Of a stretch of DNA of 64,000 nt, positions 25,809 through 33,836 are shown in pieces. The position numbers and the translations under genes were made by a program. The notes beneath the pieces were generated by a model that saw nothing but the letters and a program-made list of their open reading frames with translations, was not told the origin of the DNA and searched no databases. How positions within the stretch are numbered: the stretch's first letter is position 1; every line of letters begins with the position of its first letter. Source of the stretch: Peredibacter starrii (GTDB taxonomy: Bacteria; Bdellovibrionota; Bacteriovoracia; Bacteriovoracales; Bacteriovoracaceae); NCBI RefSeq assembly GCF_034259205.1, contig NZ_CP139487.1, forward strand, positions 3,162,001-3,226,000, in the 5' to 3' direction.

Positions 25809-27222
25809 ATTCTTCTCCAGAGAAGAGTTTCAGTTCGTTGTAAACGAGAATGAGATCACGCTCGTAACGAAGTCTAATTAGCTCAGTGTTGGCAAGATCT
25901 TGTTCAAACTGCACCACTTGGAAGGTCGTTGTACGACCTTGTTGGTAGCGGCGTTGTTCAGTTTTATATTTTTTGTCCTGTACTTCCACAAACTTGATGG
26001 CAAGTTTCAGACGCTTTTTGAAATCTTCAAAACGCTGACTAAGGATTTCGTAGTTACGGTCAACTTCATACAGGCGACGTTGATAAGTCAGTTCTGCTGC
26101 CTTTGATTCCTGAGCGTAGGCCTTTCTGTATTCACTCTGAGCACCAAAATCTAGCGGAGCTGAGAAACGAACACCTACGATTGAATAAGGACGAGTTGCT
26201 CCGAAGGCCTGATCTGTCGCCTCTGAGTAAAACTTGTCACGACCGTTGATTGAGTATTGCCCGTAAAGCTCTAAAGTTGGACGGTTTCTTTCAACACCTA
26301 AAGCTGAGTTCGCTTGAGCGGCCTTTGTATTTGCAAGAGCGGCACGAACGTCTTCTCTCATCTTCATCTTTGTTGGAAGAGTTGCATCTAAAATGTATGA
26401 GCTACTTTTTCCTTTAGTACCTTCAAGATTCACTTCTCCTTCCGACTGGCGAAGAGAGTTGAATTCTTTTTGAGCGGCATTGATATCAGAAAGAGTGTCC
26501 TGATATTCAATCTCACGGTTTTGAAGGTTTGCTTCTGATTGAATCAAATCTGATTCATCAATCAGGTTGCTTGAGAAACGGCCTTTGTTCCAGTCACGGA
26601 GCTTACGCGCACGTGCCAAAGATTCTTCCTGAACTCTCAAAGTCGTTTGAGCAAAGTACAAACGCCAGTAAGCGTTCTCGGCCTGCATGCTCAATTGTTT
26701 ATAAGTAAACTGATCATTCAGACGCTGGGCCTCAACTTGCGCAAGTTGAACAGCTTCATTTGCTTCGAACTCTTTACCTAAAAAGTTTCTCCACAAACTC
26801 TGAGTCACCTCGAGCGTTGGTGCCACATCGAAGAACTTCGGAGTTCTTACAAGCCCACCCTCAGTTCCATTGATTTTGGTCTGATAGTAGTTGTACGAAA
26901 TGGCGGCCTTCGTACCGGTTCTAAAATTCTGAGAGAGACCACCACGCAGTGTGTGTCTCATGGTCTGCTGACCTTGAAACGCAGGGGCCAGAGTTGGTCT
27001 CTGGTCATCTGAGTACTCGCCCGTCAAAAAGAATGACGGCTTGAAGAATAAAGTCGCCTCATCCTTACGACTTTCTTTGGCCTTCACAGAGATATTTAAT
27101 CCCTTGAAGTTGCCGTTTCTCTCGCGTACTTCGGTTAGGTATTCCTCCAAAGTGAGCGCTTGAGCTACGGGGATGCTAGACAATAGCAGTAGTGCAGGTA
27201 ATCCAAGTCTTTGAAATCTCAT
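25801..27222 (-). CDS. TolC-family outer-membrane efflux protein
   Basis: With the ATG preceded by GAGG and a six-base spacer, the product has 473 residues and a signal peptide (MRFQRLGLPALLLLSSIPVAQA). Upstream in-frame ATGs lie at or before the predicted transcription start. The mature part has the duplicated helical-barrel pattern of outer-membrane efflux proteins, with long amphipathic helices ('RARKLRDWNKGRFSSNLIDE' and 'RRYQQGRTTTFQVVQFEQD' are the paired signature turns). It forms the exit duct for the RND pump encoded next. Confidence 0.93.
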   Translation of the reverse strand: MRFQRLGLPALLLLSSIPVAQALTLEEYLTEVRERNGNFKGLNISVKAKESRKDEATLFFKPSFFLTGEYSDDQRPTLAPAFQGQQTMRHTLRGGLSQNFRTGTKAAISYNYYQTKINGTEGGLVRTPKFFDVAPTLEVTQSLWRNFLGKEFEANEAVQLAQVEAQRLNDQFTYKQLSMQAENAYWRLYFAQTTLRVQEESLARARKLRDWNKGRFSSNLIDESDLIQSEANLQNREIEYQDTLSDINAAQKEFNSLRQSEGEVNLEGTKGKSSSYILDATLPTKMKMREDVRAALANTKAAQANSALGVERNRPTLELYGQYSINGRDKFYSEATDQAFGATRPYSIVGVRFSAPLDFGAQSEYRKAYAQESKAAELTYQRRLYEVDRNYEILSQRFEDFKKRLKLAIKFVEVQDKKYKTEQRRYQQGRTTTFQVVQFEQDLANTELIRLRYERDLILVYNELKLFSGEEYE

Positions 27223-27247
27223 ATAAATCCTCATGGTCAATCGCATG

Positions 27248-27276
27248 ATTAAATCGATTGATTAAATCTAAATCAA
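27248..27276 (-). promoter_or_regulatory. Promoter of the TolC-RND-TetR operon
   Basis: On the minus strand TTGATT, a 17-base spacer and TTTAAT form a good sigma-70 promoter. The predicted start of transcription lies about 18 bases before the chosen ATG. Confidence 0.6.
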
Positions 27277-27288
27277 ACGCTCGTTTAA
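27273..27288. promoter_or_regulatory. Probable TetR operator
   Basis: The 16-mer TCAAACGCTCGTTTAA is a near-perfect inverted repeat (AAACG-CT-CGTTT core). It overlaps the -35 box, where a bound TetR dimer would block RNA polymerase. The regulator is presumably the one encoded at the end of the operon. Confidence 0.6.
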
Positions 27289-27354
27289 CGCAACATCGTT
27301 TTCCAAAATGTGACAAATGCTAGGAATTTCTAGGGGTTCAATCTTAAGAAAATT

Positions 27355-27657
27355 TTATCTGCGATTTGAACTGGCAACTTTTGTCCGCGTTTGTTCATCT
27401 CCGAAGGCTTCCCGTTCATAGGAGATATTCCGGTAGGCCTCAAAGTGGGACAACCCCAATCGCCTTCCCTTCCAGTACTGCCAAAGGTAGCGAGCATAGA
27501 ACTTCCAGAAGCCGTCACGCCTAATCTGTTCAATGTGAACATGCTCATGCCGTTTTAAATCATCATCGGGGTGTTTATCACAATAGAGGATAAAAGGGTA
27601 AAGGACGATGGCATTAATACGAAGTGGTTTTAAGAACCGACAGTTGTAGATATTCAT
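27355..27657 (-). CDS. Small HExxH-type protein of unknown function
   Basis: A 100-residue protein with the motif HEHVHIEQIRRDGFWKFYARY (near 37-57). HEHVH fits HExxH, the zinc-binding helix of many peptidases, and the following Glu could act as a third ligand. The short length and lack of a signal peptide suggest a minimal cytoplasmic domain of the kind seen as hypothetical proteins in many bacteria. It is separated from neighbours by a terminator on one side and the efflux promoter on the other. Protease activity is not established. Confidence 0.65.
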   Translation of the reverse strand: MNIYNCRFLKPLRINAIVLYPFILYCDKHPDDDLKRHEHVHIEQIRRDGFWKFYARYLWQYWKGRRLGLSHFEAYRNISYEREAFGDEQTRTKVASSNRR

Positions 27658-27663
27658 AGTTTT

Positions 27664-27688
27664 AAAAAAAGGGGACCCGAAGGCCCCC
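27664..27688 (-). terminator. Intrinsic terminator after the OmpA-like lipoprotein gene
   Basis: On the minus strand GGGGGCC and GGTCCCC arms enclose a TTCG tetraloop and are followed by seven T residues. Confidence 0.92.
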
Positions 27689-27700
27689 TGGTCTCTCGAC

Positions 27701-28246
27701 CTACTCTTCTTCCTTGATGAAAATCACAATGGATTTCGACGCCTTCCCTGGCACCTTAACGGCTGTATCGGTGTTCGGAATTCCAGCTGACTCGAGAGAA
27801 ACTTTGATGTTTTCATCGGTCGAAATTTTATTAACTGCGGCAGATCGTTCCGCCATATTAAACATTTCAATATTTTCATTCTCGGTGAGCTTCTTTAAAT
27901 ATGTTCCAAGCTCCATGTTTCGCTTCACAACGAGTGTCGTGTCGTCCTCGATGTCTTTACTATTATGCACAGAGGGATATTCTAAATCTCCCCATGTCAC
28001 GGCCTTGACCTTGCTCACTCCATCGTGATTGAACTTTTCATAGAGGCGCTCCAACTCTTTCTTCGCCTGTGGAGTTAAGTCACCACTTCCTTTCTTAAAA
28101 GCAATCTCTGTCGACTCTTGTTTTGTTATGGCCGACTGCTCGGATGGCGGCGTCATCGTATCATCGGCCGGTTGATCCGAGACCTTCTTTCCGCTTCCAC
28201 AGGAGACCATCATGATCACGATAAAAAAAAACCAAAACAAACGCAT
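27701..28246 (-). CDS. Lipoprotein, possible OmpA-like C-terminal domain
   Basis: A 181-residue lipoprotein with a short signal and lipobox MVSC (Cys16). The mature part begins with a disordered Ser/Thr/Pro stretch. A segment near 47-75 then reads 'EIAFKKGSGDLTPQAKKELE', resembling the start of an OmpA-type peptidoglycan-binding domain ('F..GS..L...A...L'). The later NxxL-xxxR motif of OmpA domains is not clear, so the domain may be divergent. It is the last gene of the egtB-egtD-SOUL run, eight bases after the SOUL gene. Confidence 0.75.
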   Translation of the reverse strand: MRLFWFFFIVIMMVSCGSGKKVSDQPADDTMTPPSEQSAITKQESTEIAFKKGSGDLTPQAKKELERLYEKFNHDGVSKVKAVTWGDLEYPSVHNSKDIEDDTTLVVKRNMELGTYLKKLTENENIEMFNMAERSAAVNKISTDENIKVSLESAGIPNTDTAVKVPGKASKSIVIFIKEEE

Positions 28247-28254
28247 GCTGATCC

Positions 28255-28797
28255 TTAAATAATGTCCAAATGAACTTCATTAGGACGAAAAAAAGGAAAC
28301 TGTAATAAGAAATCATTTCGTGAAACTCGAAGAGGTCCTTGAAAGTTAAATCCTCTTTTTTTAATCCAACGTTTTAGCTCTTCACCTTTTCGTTGAAAGA
28401 TCTCCGGAGTGACTCCTCCTCTAAATCGAAGCACACCTACGGTGCATGGGGCCCATTCTTCTATCTTAATGAAACGAGAAATCGGTTTCGGAACATTCAG
28501 AATATCCATCTCTGGCGGAAGTATCATTCCCACGTCCCATTGATCTACTTTATTCAAATGAAAGCAAGGTCCAGCGTGAAGAATCTTTTCTACCTTAAAG
28601 TTTGTTCCTTCAAGATACTCCGTAATATGTCTCATCCCATTTTTTATGGCCTCTTCAAAACTCCCTTCCAGAGAGACCCTGGCGCAAAGGAGTTTTTGAT
28701 AGAGCCTTACCTCAAAAGGTCCCTGGGACATCATGAGAGTAAATCTCGCTTCCTCTTGGGCCTTCCAATTTAAGAGAGACAATAAAACTGAATTCAT
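28255..28797 (-). CDS. SOUL-family haem-binding-like protein
   Basis: This 180-residue protein has the SOUL/HEBP pattern: 'FEVRLYQKLLCARVSLEGSF' at the start, 'FRGGVTPEIFQRKGEELKRW' near the C-terminus and 'LLQFPFFRPNEVHLDI' at the end, matching the 'PFxRRNEV' closure of the family. SOUL proteins bind haem or other hydrophobic tetrapyrroles. It is encoded six bases after egtD, which ties it to the redox operon. There is no signal peptide, so it is cytoplasmic. Haem binding here is inferred from family only. Confidence 0.85.
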   Translation of the reverse strand: MNSVLLSLLNWKAQEEARFTLMMSQGPFEVRLYQKLLCARVSLEGSFEEAIKNGMRHITEYLEGTNFKVEKILHAGPCFHLNKVDQWDVGMILPPEMDILNVPKPISRFIKIEEWAPCTVGVLRFRGGVTPEIFQRKGEELKRWIKKRGFNFQGPLRVSRNDFLLQFPFFRPNEVHLDII

Positions 28798-28803
28798 ACG
28801 TCC

Positions 28804-29775
28804 TCACTCTTTTTCAAAGTAATAAACGCAAAACAAATTCTTAGAGTCCTTCCAGCATTTTCTAAGTACCAGTCCCGCATGAGCACAAAGCTCAGCGAAT
28901 TCATCCTCAGAATATTTATATGAGTTTTCAGTGTGAATGGTTTCACCTTCATTGAAGCGGAAAACCGTGCGATTGATTCGTACCAGTTGAGGGACCTTAC
29001 TCTTAAGATGCATCTCGACTCGGCCCATATCTTCGTTATAGAAGGCCTCGTGTTCAAAATTATTCAGATCAAAGGACGCACCTACTTCACGGTTGAGACG
29101 TCTTAAAAGATTCATATTAAATTCGGCAGTGACACCTTCCGAATCATCATAGGCCCGTTTCAAAGTTGCACTGTCTTTTTTTAGATCGGCCCCAATTAAA
29201 AAGCCACCACCAGTTGAGAGCATCTCACCGTACTGAGTGAGAAAATCAATTGCCTCTTCAGGGGAAAGATTTCCAATGGTTGATCCCGGGAAGAAAATGA
29301 CCTTCTTACCGTTTTTCATGCCCACCGTAATGGGAAGTTGTAACATTTGGGTGAAATCTGCACAGACAGGAGTAATATTGAGATCAGGAAACTCTTCAAT
29401 CAATTCACTGGTCATGCGAAGAAGAATTTCTCTTTCTATTTCGATGGGAACAAATCCAGATGGGTCTTGAAGTTCTTTTAAAAGATAGCGGACTTTTTCT
29501 CCTGCCCCGCTTCCCGGTTCAATGATGAGGGCACCAGGTCCGATCATCTCTGCCATTTCACCCGCATAGGTCTGTAAAATTTCTTTCTCAGCACGAGTCG
29601 GATAATAATCGCGAAGATCGCAGATCTTCTCAAAGATCTCTGATCCTGCCTTATCATAAAGAAATTTCGGGGGAATGCTCTTCTGATGCTTAGACAGTCC
29701 AACCAGAACTTCAGAAAGAAGCGTACTACTTTGAGGGGCAAGGTCCATGTAAGAGGAATCAAATTCTGTCTTCAT
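28804..29775 (-). CDS. egtD: L-histidine N-alpha-methyltransferase
   Basis: The start used overlaps the egtB stop as ATGA and gives 323 residues, normal for the family. The sequence shows 'PPKFLYDKAGSEIFEKICDL', 'YYPTRAEKEIL', the SAM-binding 'LIIEPGSGAGEKVRYLL' and 'KVIFFPGSTIGNLSPEEA', all diagnostic of EgtD. It trimethylates histidine to hercynine, the first step of ergothioneine synthesis. With EgtB just upstream, the core of the pathway is complete. An upstream ATG exists but would overlap egtB further. Confidence 0.95.
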   Translation of the reverse strand: MKTEFDSSYMDLAPQSSTLLSEVLVGLSKHQKSIPPKFLYDKAGSEIFEKICDLRDYYPTRAEKEILQTYAGEMAEMIGPGALIIEPGSGAGEKVRYLLKELQDPSGFVPIEIEREILLRMTSELIEEFPDLNITPVCADFTQMLQLPITVGMKNGKKVIFFPGSTIGNLSPEEAIDFLTQYGEMLSTGGGFLIGADLKKDSATLKRAYDDSEGVTAEFNMNLLRRLNREVGASFDLNNFEHEAFYNEDMGRVEMHLKSKVPQLVRINRTVFRFNEGETIHTENSYKYSEDEFAELCAHAGLVLRKCWKDSKNLFCVYYFEKE

Positions 29776-31061
29776 GCTAAATCCTTTGCAAGTCGTATTC
29801 CTGAATACTGCCAACGCATATGAGGGTAATAGAAGTTTCGATAAGTCACCCGATAGTGAGACCTCGGTGTGATCGAACTACCTCCACGAAGAACGAACTG
29901 ATTACACATAAACTTTTCATTATATTCGGCAAGACCGTGCTGAAATTTCTCATAACGAGGATAAGGAAGATATGCACTCTGAGTCCATTCCCAGACCGAA
30001 CCATGAATCTGAGAATACAATTCATGATCATCACGTGATGGCTCGGGCTCAAAGTATCCATCTTCTAGAAACGTACATTCACTCGGTTCTGATCTGGCGG
30101 CGACTTCCCATTCAAATTCTGTCGGAAGCCTGCATCCTTTCCAGTGAGCAAAGGCCATGGCCTCATAGAAACTCACGTGCACAACTGGCGCGGCAAGATC
30201 CAAAGGCATCATTCCACCTAAAGTAAATGACCACCAGTTTTGCCCATCTCTTTCCCAATATAAAGGTGCTGACCACTTCTCTCTTTCTTTAACGTCCCAA
30301 CCGTCGGACAACCACAGGAGAGGATTATCGTAACCACCGTCTTCAATAAAACTCAAAAACTCATCGTTTGTGACCAAATGAGAGGAAAGCATACAACTTT
30401 CAATCCACTGATTATGGAGGTCCTTCTCATTATCAAAAGCGAACTCATGGGTGTTTCGATCCACTCCGATTTTCGCAAGCCCTGAGGCCAGATTATGCCA
30501 TTTCACATCAAAGGACTCATATGGCCCATGTGAATGATCTGGATGATACCTGGGCCTGATCGGATTCTCATAAAAGTTTCGTTTAATATCCATCAGGAGA
30601 AGTTCCTGATGTTGCTGCTCATGCTGAATTCCGAGTTCCAGACACTCTTTAATCTCTTTAAACTTCTCATCTGAAAGTCTCATCACTTCCATCATCACTT
30701 CTTTCGTGATGGCCCGGCGATATTCCTGAACTTCATGAACGGTAGGTCTCGATAAGACCCCACGCTTGACCTTAGGCAGGTAATAGCCAAGAGATTTATA
30801 ATAAGAATTAAACAGGAAATGAAATTCGTTTCGAAATGGCTCATACTGAGGATCAATTTTCTTCAACACGAAGTTTTCAAAAAACCAGGTGGTATGAGCA
30901 AGATGCCATTTAGGTGGACTTGTATCATCAGTAACAGAGATCACAAAATCCTCATGGGTCAGCGGAAGACATAAGTCTTCGGTCGCCTTTCTCACGGCCT
31001 CAAAACGACGAACCATTGCCTCACGTTCTGAAAACCTTTCCTGACTTCTCAAAAGATCCAT
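29772..31061 (-). CDS. egtB: Ergothioneine biosynthesis sulfoxide synthase
   Basis: A 429-residue non-haem iron enzyme. The N-terminal DinB-like part has 'KWHLAHTTWFFE' and the HX3HXE iron motif (HEQQHQE, near 145). The C-terminal FGE-sulfatase-like domain has 'FYEAMAFAHWKGCRLPTEFE' and 'QIHGSVWEWTQSAY' followed by VLRGGSSITP. It joins hercynine to cysteine or gamma-glutamylcysteine with oxygen. No C-terminal methyltransferase is fused, so it is EgtB rather than OvoA. egtA, egtC and egtE are absent from this window. Confidence 0.95.
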   Translation of the reverse strand: MDLLRSQERFSEREAMVRRFEAVRKATEDLCLPLTHEDFVISVTDDTSPPKWHLAHTTWFFENFVLKKIDPQYEPFRNEFHFLFNSYYKSLGYYLPKVKRGVLSRPTVHEVQEYRRAITKEVMMEVMRLSDEKFKEIKECLELGIQHEQQHQELLLMDIKRNFYENPIRPRYHPDHSHGPYESFDVKWHNLASGLAKIGVDRNTHEFAFDNEKDLHNQWIESCMLSSHLVTNDEFLSFIEDGGYDNPLLWLSDGWDVKEREKWSAPLYWERDGQNWWSFTLGGMMPLDLAAPVVHVSFYEAMAFAHWKGCRLPTEFEWEVAARSEPSECTFLEDGYFEPEPSRDDHELYSQIHGSVWEWTQSAYLPYPRYEKFQHGLAEYNEKFMCNQFVLRGGSSITPRSHYRVTYRNFYYPHMRWQYSGIRLAKDLA

Positions 31062-31080
31062 GGTCGCTCCGTGAATCTAA

Positions 31081-31102
31081 CCGGGAGAGGAAACTCTCCC
31101 GG
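31081..31102 (-). terminator. Strong hairpin between DUF4383 gene and egtB
   Basis: A perfect 9-bp stem (CCGGGAGAG / CTCTCCCGG) closes on a four-base loop (GAAA on the plus strand). It lies 16 bases beyond the DUF4383 stop and 20 bases before egtB. The T-tract is short, so read-through into egtB is possible. Confidence 0.65.
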
Positions 31103-31117
31103 TTTGGTCTAATAAGC

Positions 31118-31657
31118 TTATACTCTTCTTTCCGAGTCTGAACGACGGTTTAGGTCACGATCAACGCGGGCCTGAGTTTTGATAATGCCGCTTGTGCCAT
31201 CGTCAACATCTCGATGCTTAATCCAGTTGTATGCGCTGAGAAGTAACACTGCCGCAATTGCAATGTGTACAATATGATCGACTGTTCCTAACTCAAGTAC
31301 ATTAGGAATGACTCGCATTAGATTCTCATCCGCCTCCATGTGACCTACTCCTGGATAACCAGGTTCACCGATTAAGAAACCGGCCAAACCTAAAATTCCG
31401 TAGACCACACCAAAGCCGAAGGCAAAACTATAGGCCTTCTTCGGATCATCAGAGTAACCACACCACAAGGCAAGTGCCCCTGAAGCGAGGTGAATGATGT
31501 TATGAGCGAGGCTTAGATGCATGGCCATGAGACCTGGGAACACAATACCTAACAATCCGGCCGCTACGAAAGCAATACCAACACCGATACAAACTTTTTG
31601 AGTTAAGCTTCTAGGTGCCACCAGATGATGTGACCCCGGATGCATTGTTGTTGCCAT
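31118..31657 (-). CDS. DUF4383-type membrane protein
   Basis: A 179-residue protein with four hydrophobic segments. It matches the DUF4383 pattern 'HNIIHLASGALALWCGYSDD' followed by a second copy-like block (TVDHIVHIAIAAVLL), which gives paired membrane histidines. The function of the family is unknown. It begins 24 bases after the hemerythrin gene and is probably co-transcribed with it. Histidines facing each other in the membrane might bind metal or haem (inference). Confidence 0.8.
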   Translation of the reverse strand: MATTMHPGSHHLVAPRSLTQKVCIGVGIAFVAAGLLGIVFPGLMAMHLSLAHNIIHLASGALALWCGYSDDPKKAYSFAFGFGVVYGILGLAGFLIGEPGYPGVGHMEADENLMRVIPNVLELGTVDHIVHIAIAAVLLLSAYNWIKHRDVDDGTSGIIKTQARVDRDLNRRSDSERRV

Positions 31658-31681
31658 AACTCCTCCTTGTTTACGGGAGAA

Positions 31682-32278
31682 CTAGTGCTGTAAGTTCTCC
31701 ACGAATTTGTCCATCTTGGTCAAAAACTCGCTTGAAACTTTTTGTATAGAGTCTTTCCACTCGATAAGCTCATCCTGCAGCTGAGGATAATCTTGTAAAT
31801 CGCGAGGGGAAAATTTTCTTAACTTCATATAATGAATACCAAGCTCGGTAAGAGTAGCGTCGTCTACCGCTTCCATGATCTTTGGTAAAATTTCCGATTC
31901 TTCCTCGATGATGTGTTTCTTAATGAGTTCGGCCAATACTTTCAATTCGGCCTCATGCTCGTCTCTTAAGACCCGGGCCCGGGCCATTTTCGCTTTAATG
32001 GAACGAATTTTTTGATCAATAATTCCATGTTCAATTTCGGCCTCAAGAATATTGAAATGGAGTTCTTCATTACTAACTAATGGGGCGTAGATCGCCTTTT
32101 TCTCAGTCTGAGAATGAATATGGACCGCTTCCAAAAAACCTTTGGCGAGAGACATTTTTTGGCGCTTATCCGCCTTCTCATCAATCATGACTTCAACGCA
32201 TTCTTTAATGTATCGGTGATCAATCAGGATCAAATCAATCACGTTTATATCCTGAATTCCCACACTCTCATTTTTCAT
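31682..32278 (-). CDS. Hemerythrin HHE-domain protein
   Basis: The ATG nine bases after AAGGAG gives 198 residues. The four-helix hemerythrin pattern is present: 'LILIDHRYIKECVEVMID' (His), 'AVHIHSQTEKKAIYAPLV' (HxxxE), 'AEIEHGIIDQKI' (His) and 'LIKKHIIEEESEILPKI' (HxxxE). These residues hold a di-iron centre that binds or senses O2, NO or redox state. It is divergent from the universal stress protein gene and heads the hemerythrin-DUF4383 unit. Confidence 0.9.
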   Translation of the reverse strand: MKNESVGIQDINVIDLILIDHRYIKECVEVMIDEKADKRQKMSLAKGFLEAVHIHSQTEKKAIYAPLVSNEELHFNILEAEIEHGIIDQKIRSIKAKMARARVLRDEHEAELKVLAELIKKHIIEEESEILPKIMEAVDDATLTELGIHYMKLRKFSPRDLQDYPQLQDELIEWKDSIQKVSSEFLTKMDKFVENLQH

Positions 32279-32487
32279 AGTCAACTACTCCTTATCTCGC
32301 ATTGAGGCATCTATTTAAATTGCATGTAGCTTGCCAATGTCGCAGTTAACGAAGTTATGGAAAGTTGGGAGTGAAGCAGTGATTCACCTATTACCTGAGG
32401 GAGGTTTGCCCCAATACAAGACTCATTAGCTTACGCTGTTTTTTGTTTTGATAACTAGTGAGATAATACTGCTTTCAGGAGGTCTCT

Positions 32488-32976
32488 ATGCGTCCTCAAA
32501 GAATTGTAGTGGCACTTCCCCTCGAAGAAGAATTACTGGCGCCGATGCATGAATGGGGCAGAAAGTTTGATTTCTCCCACGTCGAAAGCGTTCACTTTTT
32601 ACACATCGTAAAAAAGAACATTACACCCCTCGAATTTGGCCTGATTGAAACACCAGATGAGGAGACTTATCACGACATGATGCCGGCGTTAGAAAAGTTC
32701 TTACGAGAAGAGTCCCGAAAAATCCTTCCTGCGGATTTTCGCGGAGAAACGTCATTTCAGCTGACCAAAGATTTTCATCCGGAGGAAGAAGTTATCGACA
32801 TTTTGAAAAACCGGAATGCGTCCCTGGTGGTGGTGGCCACGAGAGGAAAACATGGATTTGAAGGGCTATTCCACAGTTCCTTCACCGATTACATGGTGAA
32901 ATTCGCACCCTGTGATGTGTTTGTGGTCAGACCTGAAGCAAAAGCAGAGACAAGGCCGCTTAAGAAATCTGCTTAA
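32488..32976 (+). CDS. Universal stress protein (UspA family)
   Basis: A 162-residue single-domain Usp. The ATP-loop region reads 'LVVVATRGKHGFEGLFHSSF' followed by 'MVKFAPCDVFVVRP', close to the G2xG9xG(S/T) motif of ATP-binding Usps, with FHSSF in place of the usual GS. A strong ribosome site (CAGGAGG) precedes the ATG. It is divergent from hemerythrin, and its end overlaps the convergent REC-cNMP gene by 17 bases. It likely acts in starvation or oxidative stress. Confidence 0.88.
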   Translation: MRPQRIVVALPLEEELLAPMHEWGRKFDFSHVESVHFLHIVKKNITPLEFGLIETPDEETYHDMMPALEKFLREESRKILPADFRGETSFQLTKDFHPEEEVIDILKNRNASLVVVATRGKHGFEGLFHSSFTDYMVKFAPCDVFVVRPEAKAETRPLKKSA

Positions 32977-33673
32977 CTCCGGCATCAATCCGACGGCTCA
33001 TGCTTTCGAGCATGAGCTTGATCCATTTGGGTTGCCCTTCTACGATAGACAAAATTTTCGTAGAAGGAATGATCACCAATTCAGTTTTTTCTATCGCCTC
33101 TACTCTCAAGATTCTGGGGGTGCCATTAATGACTGAAGTGTCACCAATCAAGTCGCCCGTCCCATGCTGAAAGAGTTCTTTATAAGAACCATCACTGATT
33201 TTCTTTGAGGCCTTCATCACGCCACTCACGATGAAGTAAATGCTATTGGCCTCATCACCTTCATCAAAAAGTATTTCTCCCGGATTTAGAATCAACTTAT
33301 CCGATTTAACCGGAGCTCCTATACCTAGGAGCTTATTCACCTTTTGCAGGAGGGCCGATGCTTCATATGGCTTCTCGACAACTTCATATTTTTCCCATTT
33401 GAGACCTTTCTGCTTCATCTCTTCAACGTAGGCTGTGGTGAAAAGCATGGGAGTATCGTCACCGCGCTCTCGAATCTGTTGATAGAACCTAAGCCCATCC
33501 AATCTCGGCATCTGATAGTCCAGGATGATGAGGTCAAATTCTTCATTTCGACACTTCTGAAGTCCCTCGACTCCATCTTGAGCAGCAATCACTCGAAACT
33601 GATCTTTCGGAAATAGTTTTAGAATCACAGATTGAAGTTCTTTCTCTTCCTCGATAAACAGAATCTTTTTCAT
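32960..33673 (-). CDS. Receiver domain fused to cyclic-nucleotide-binding domain
   Basis: Residues 1-115 are a response-regulator receiver (EEEK acidic cluster, phospho-acceptor Asp in LIILDYQMPRLDG, Thr in LFTTAYVEE, Lys in VVEKPYE). Residues about 125-235 are a cNMP-binding fold ('LFDEGDEANSIYFIVSGVMK' and a PBC-like 'LIGDTSVINGTPRILRVEAI'). No DNA-binding or catalytic domain follows, so it must signal by protein contacts or by binding a nucleotide. The canonical Arg that contacts the cyclic phosphate is present only as 'TPRIL', so ligand binding is uncertain. No kinase gene is adjacent. Confidence 0.88.
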   Translation of the reverse strand: MKKILFIEEEKELQSVILKLFPKDQFRVIAAQDGVEGLQKCRNEEFDLIILDYQMPRLDGLRFYQQIRERGDDTPMLFTTAYVEEMKQKGLKWEKYEVVEKPYEASALLQKVNKLLGIGAPVKSDKLILNPGEILFDEGDEANSIYFIVSGVMKASKKISDGSYKELFQHGTGDLIGDTSVINGTPRILRVEAIEKTELVIIPSTKILSIVEGQPKWIKLMLESMSRRIDAGVKQIS

Positions 33674-33836
33674 GCACCCTCTTTCGGCACCTTATTTAAA
33701 AATCCCTAATTTTTTCATGAGTGATTTAATCGGCCGAACCCCTCAATTTCTGGTTTAAGTCGACTAAAAACATCCTGTTTAATCTCATTCAGAAAGACAT
33801 GCAAATAGCCGATAGGACTAAGAGGACGATCTATCT

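Noticed and set aside
27330-27548. Minus-strand open frame overlapping the HEHVH protein
   Set aside because: It is out of frame with the gene that carries the recognisable motif and has no ribosome site.
33804-33815. Sigma-28-like GCCGATAG before the subtilase gene
   Set aside because: No TAAA-type -35 element lies at the required distance.
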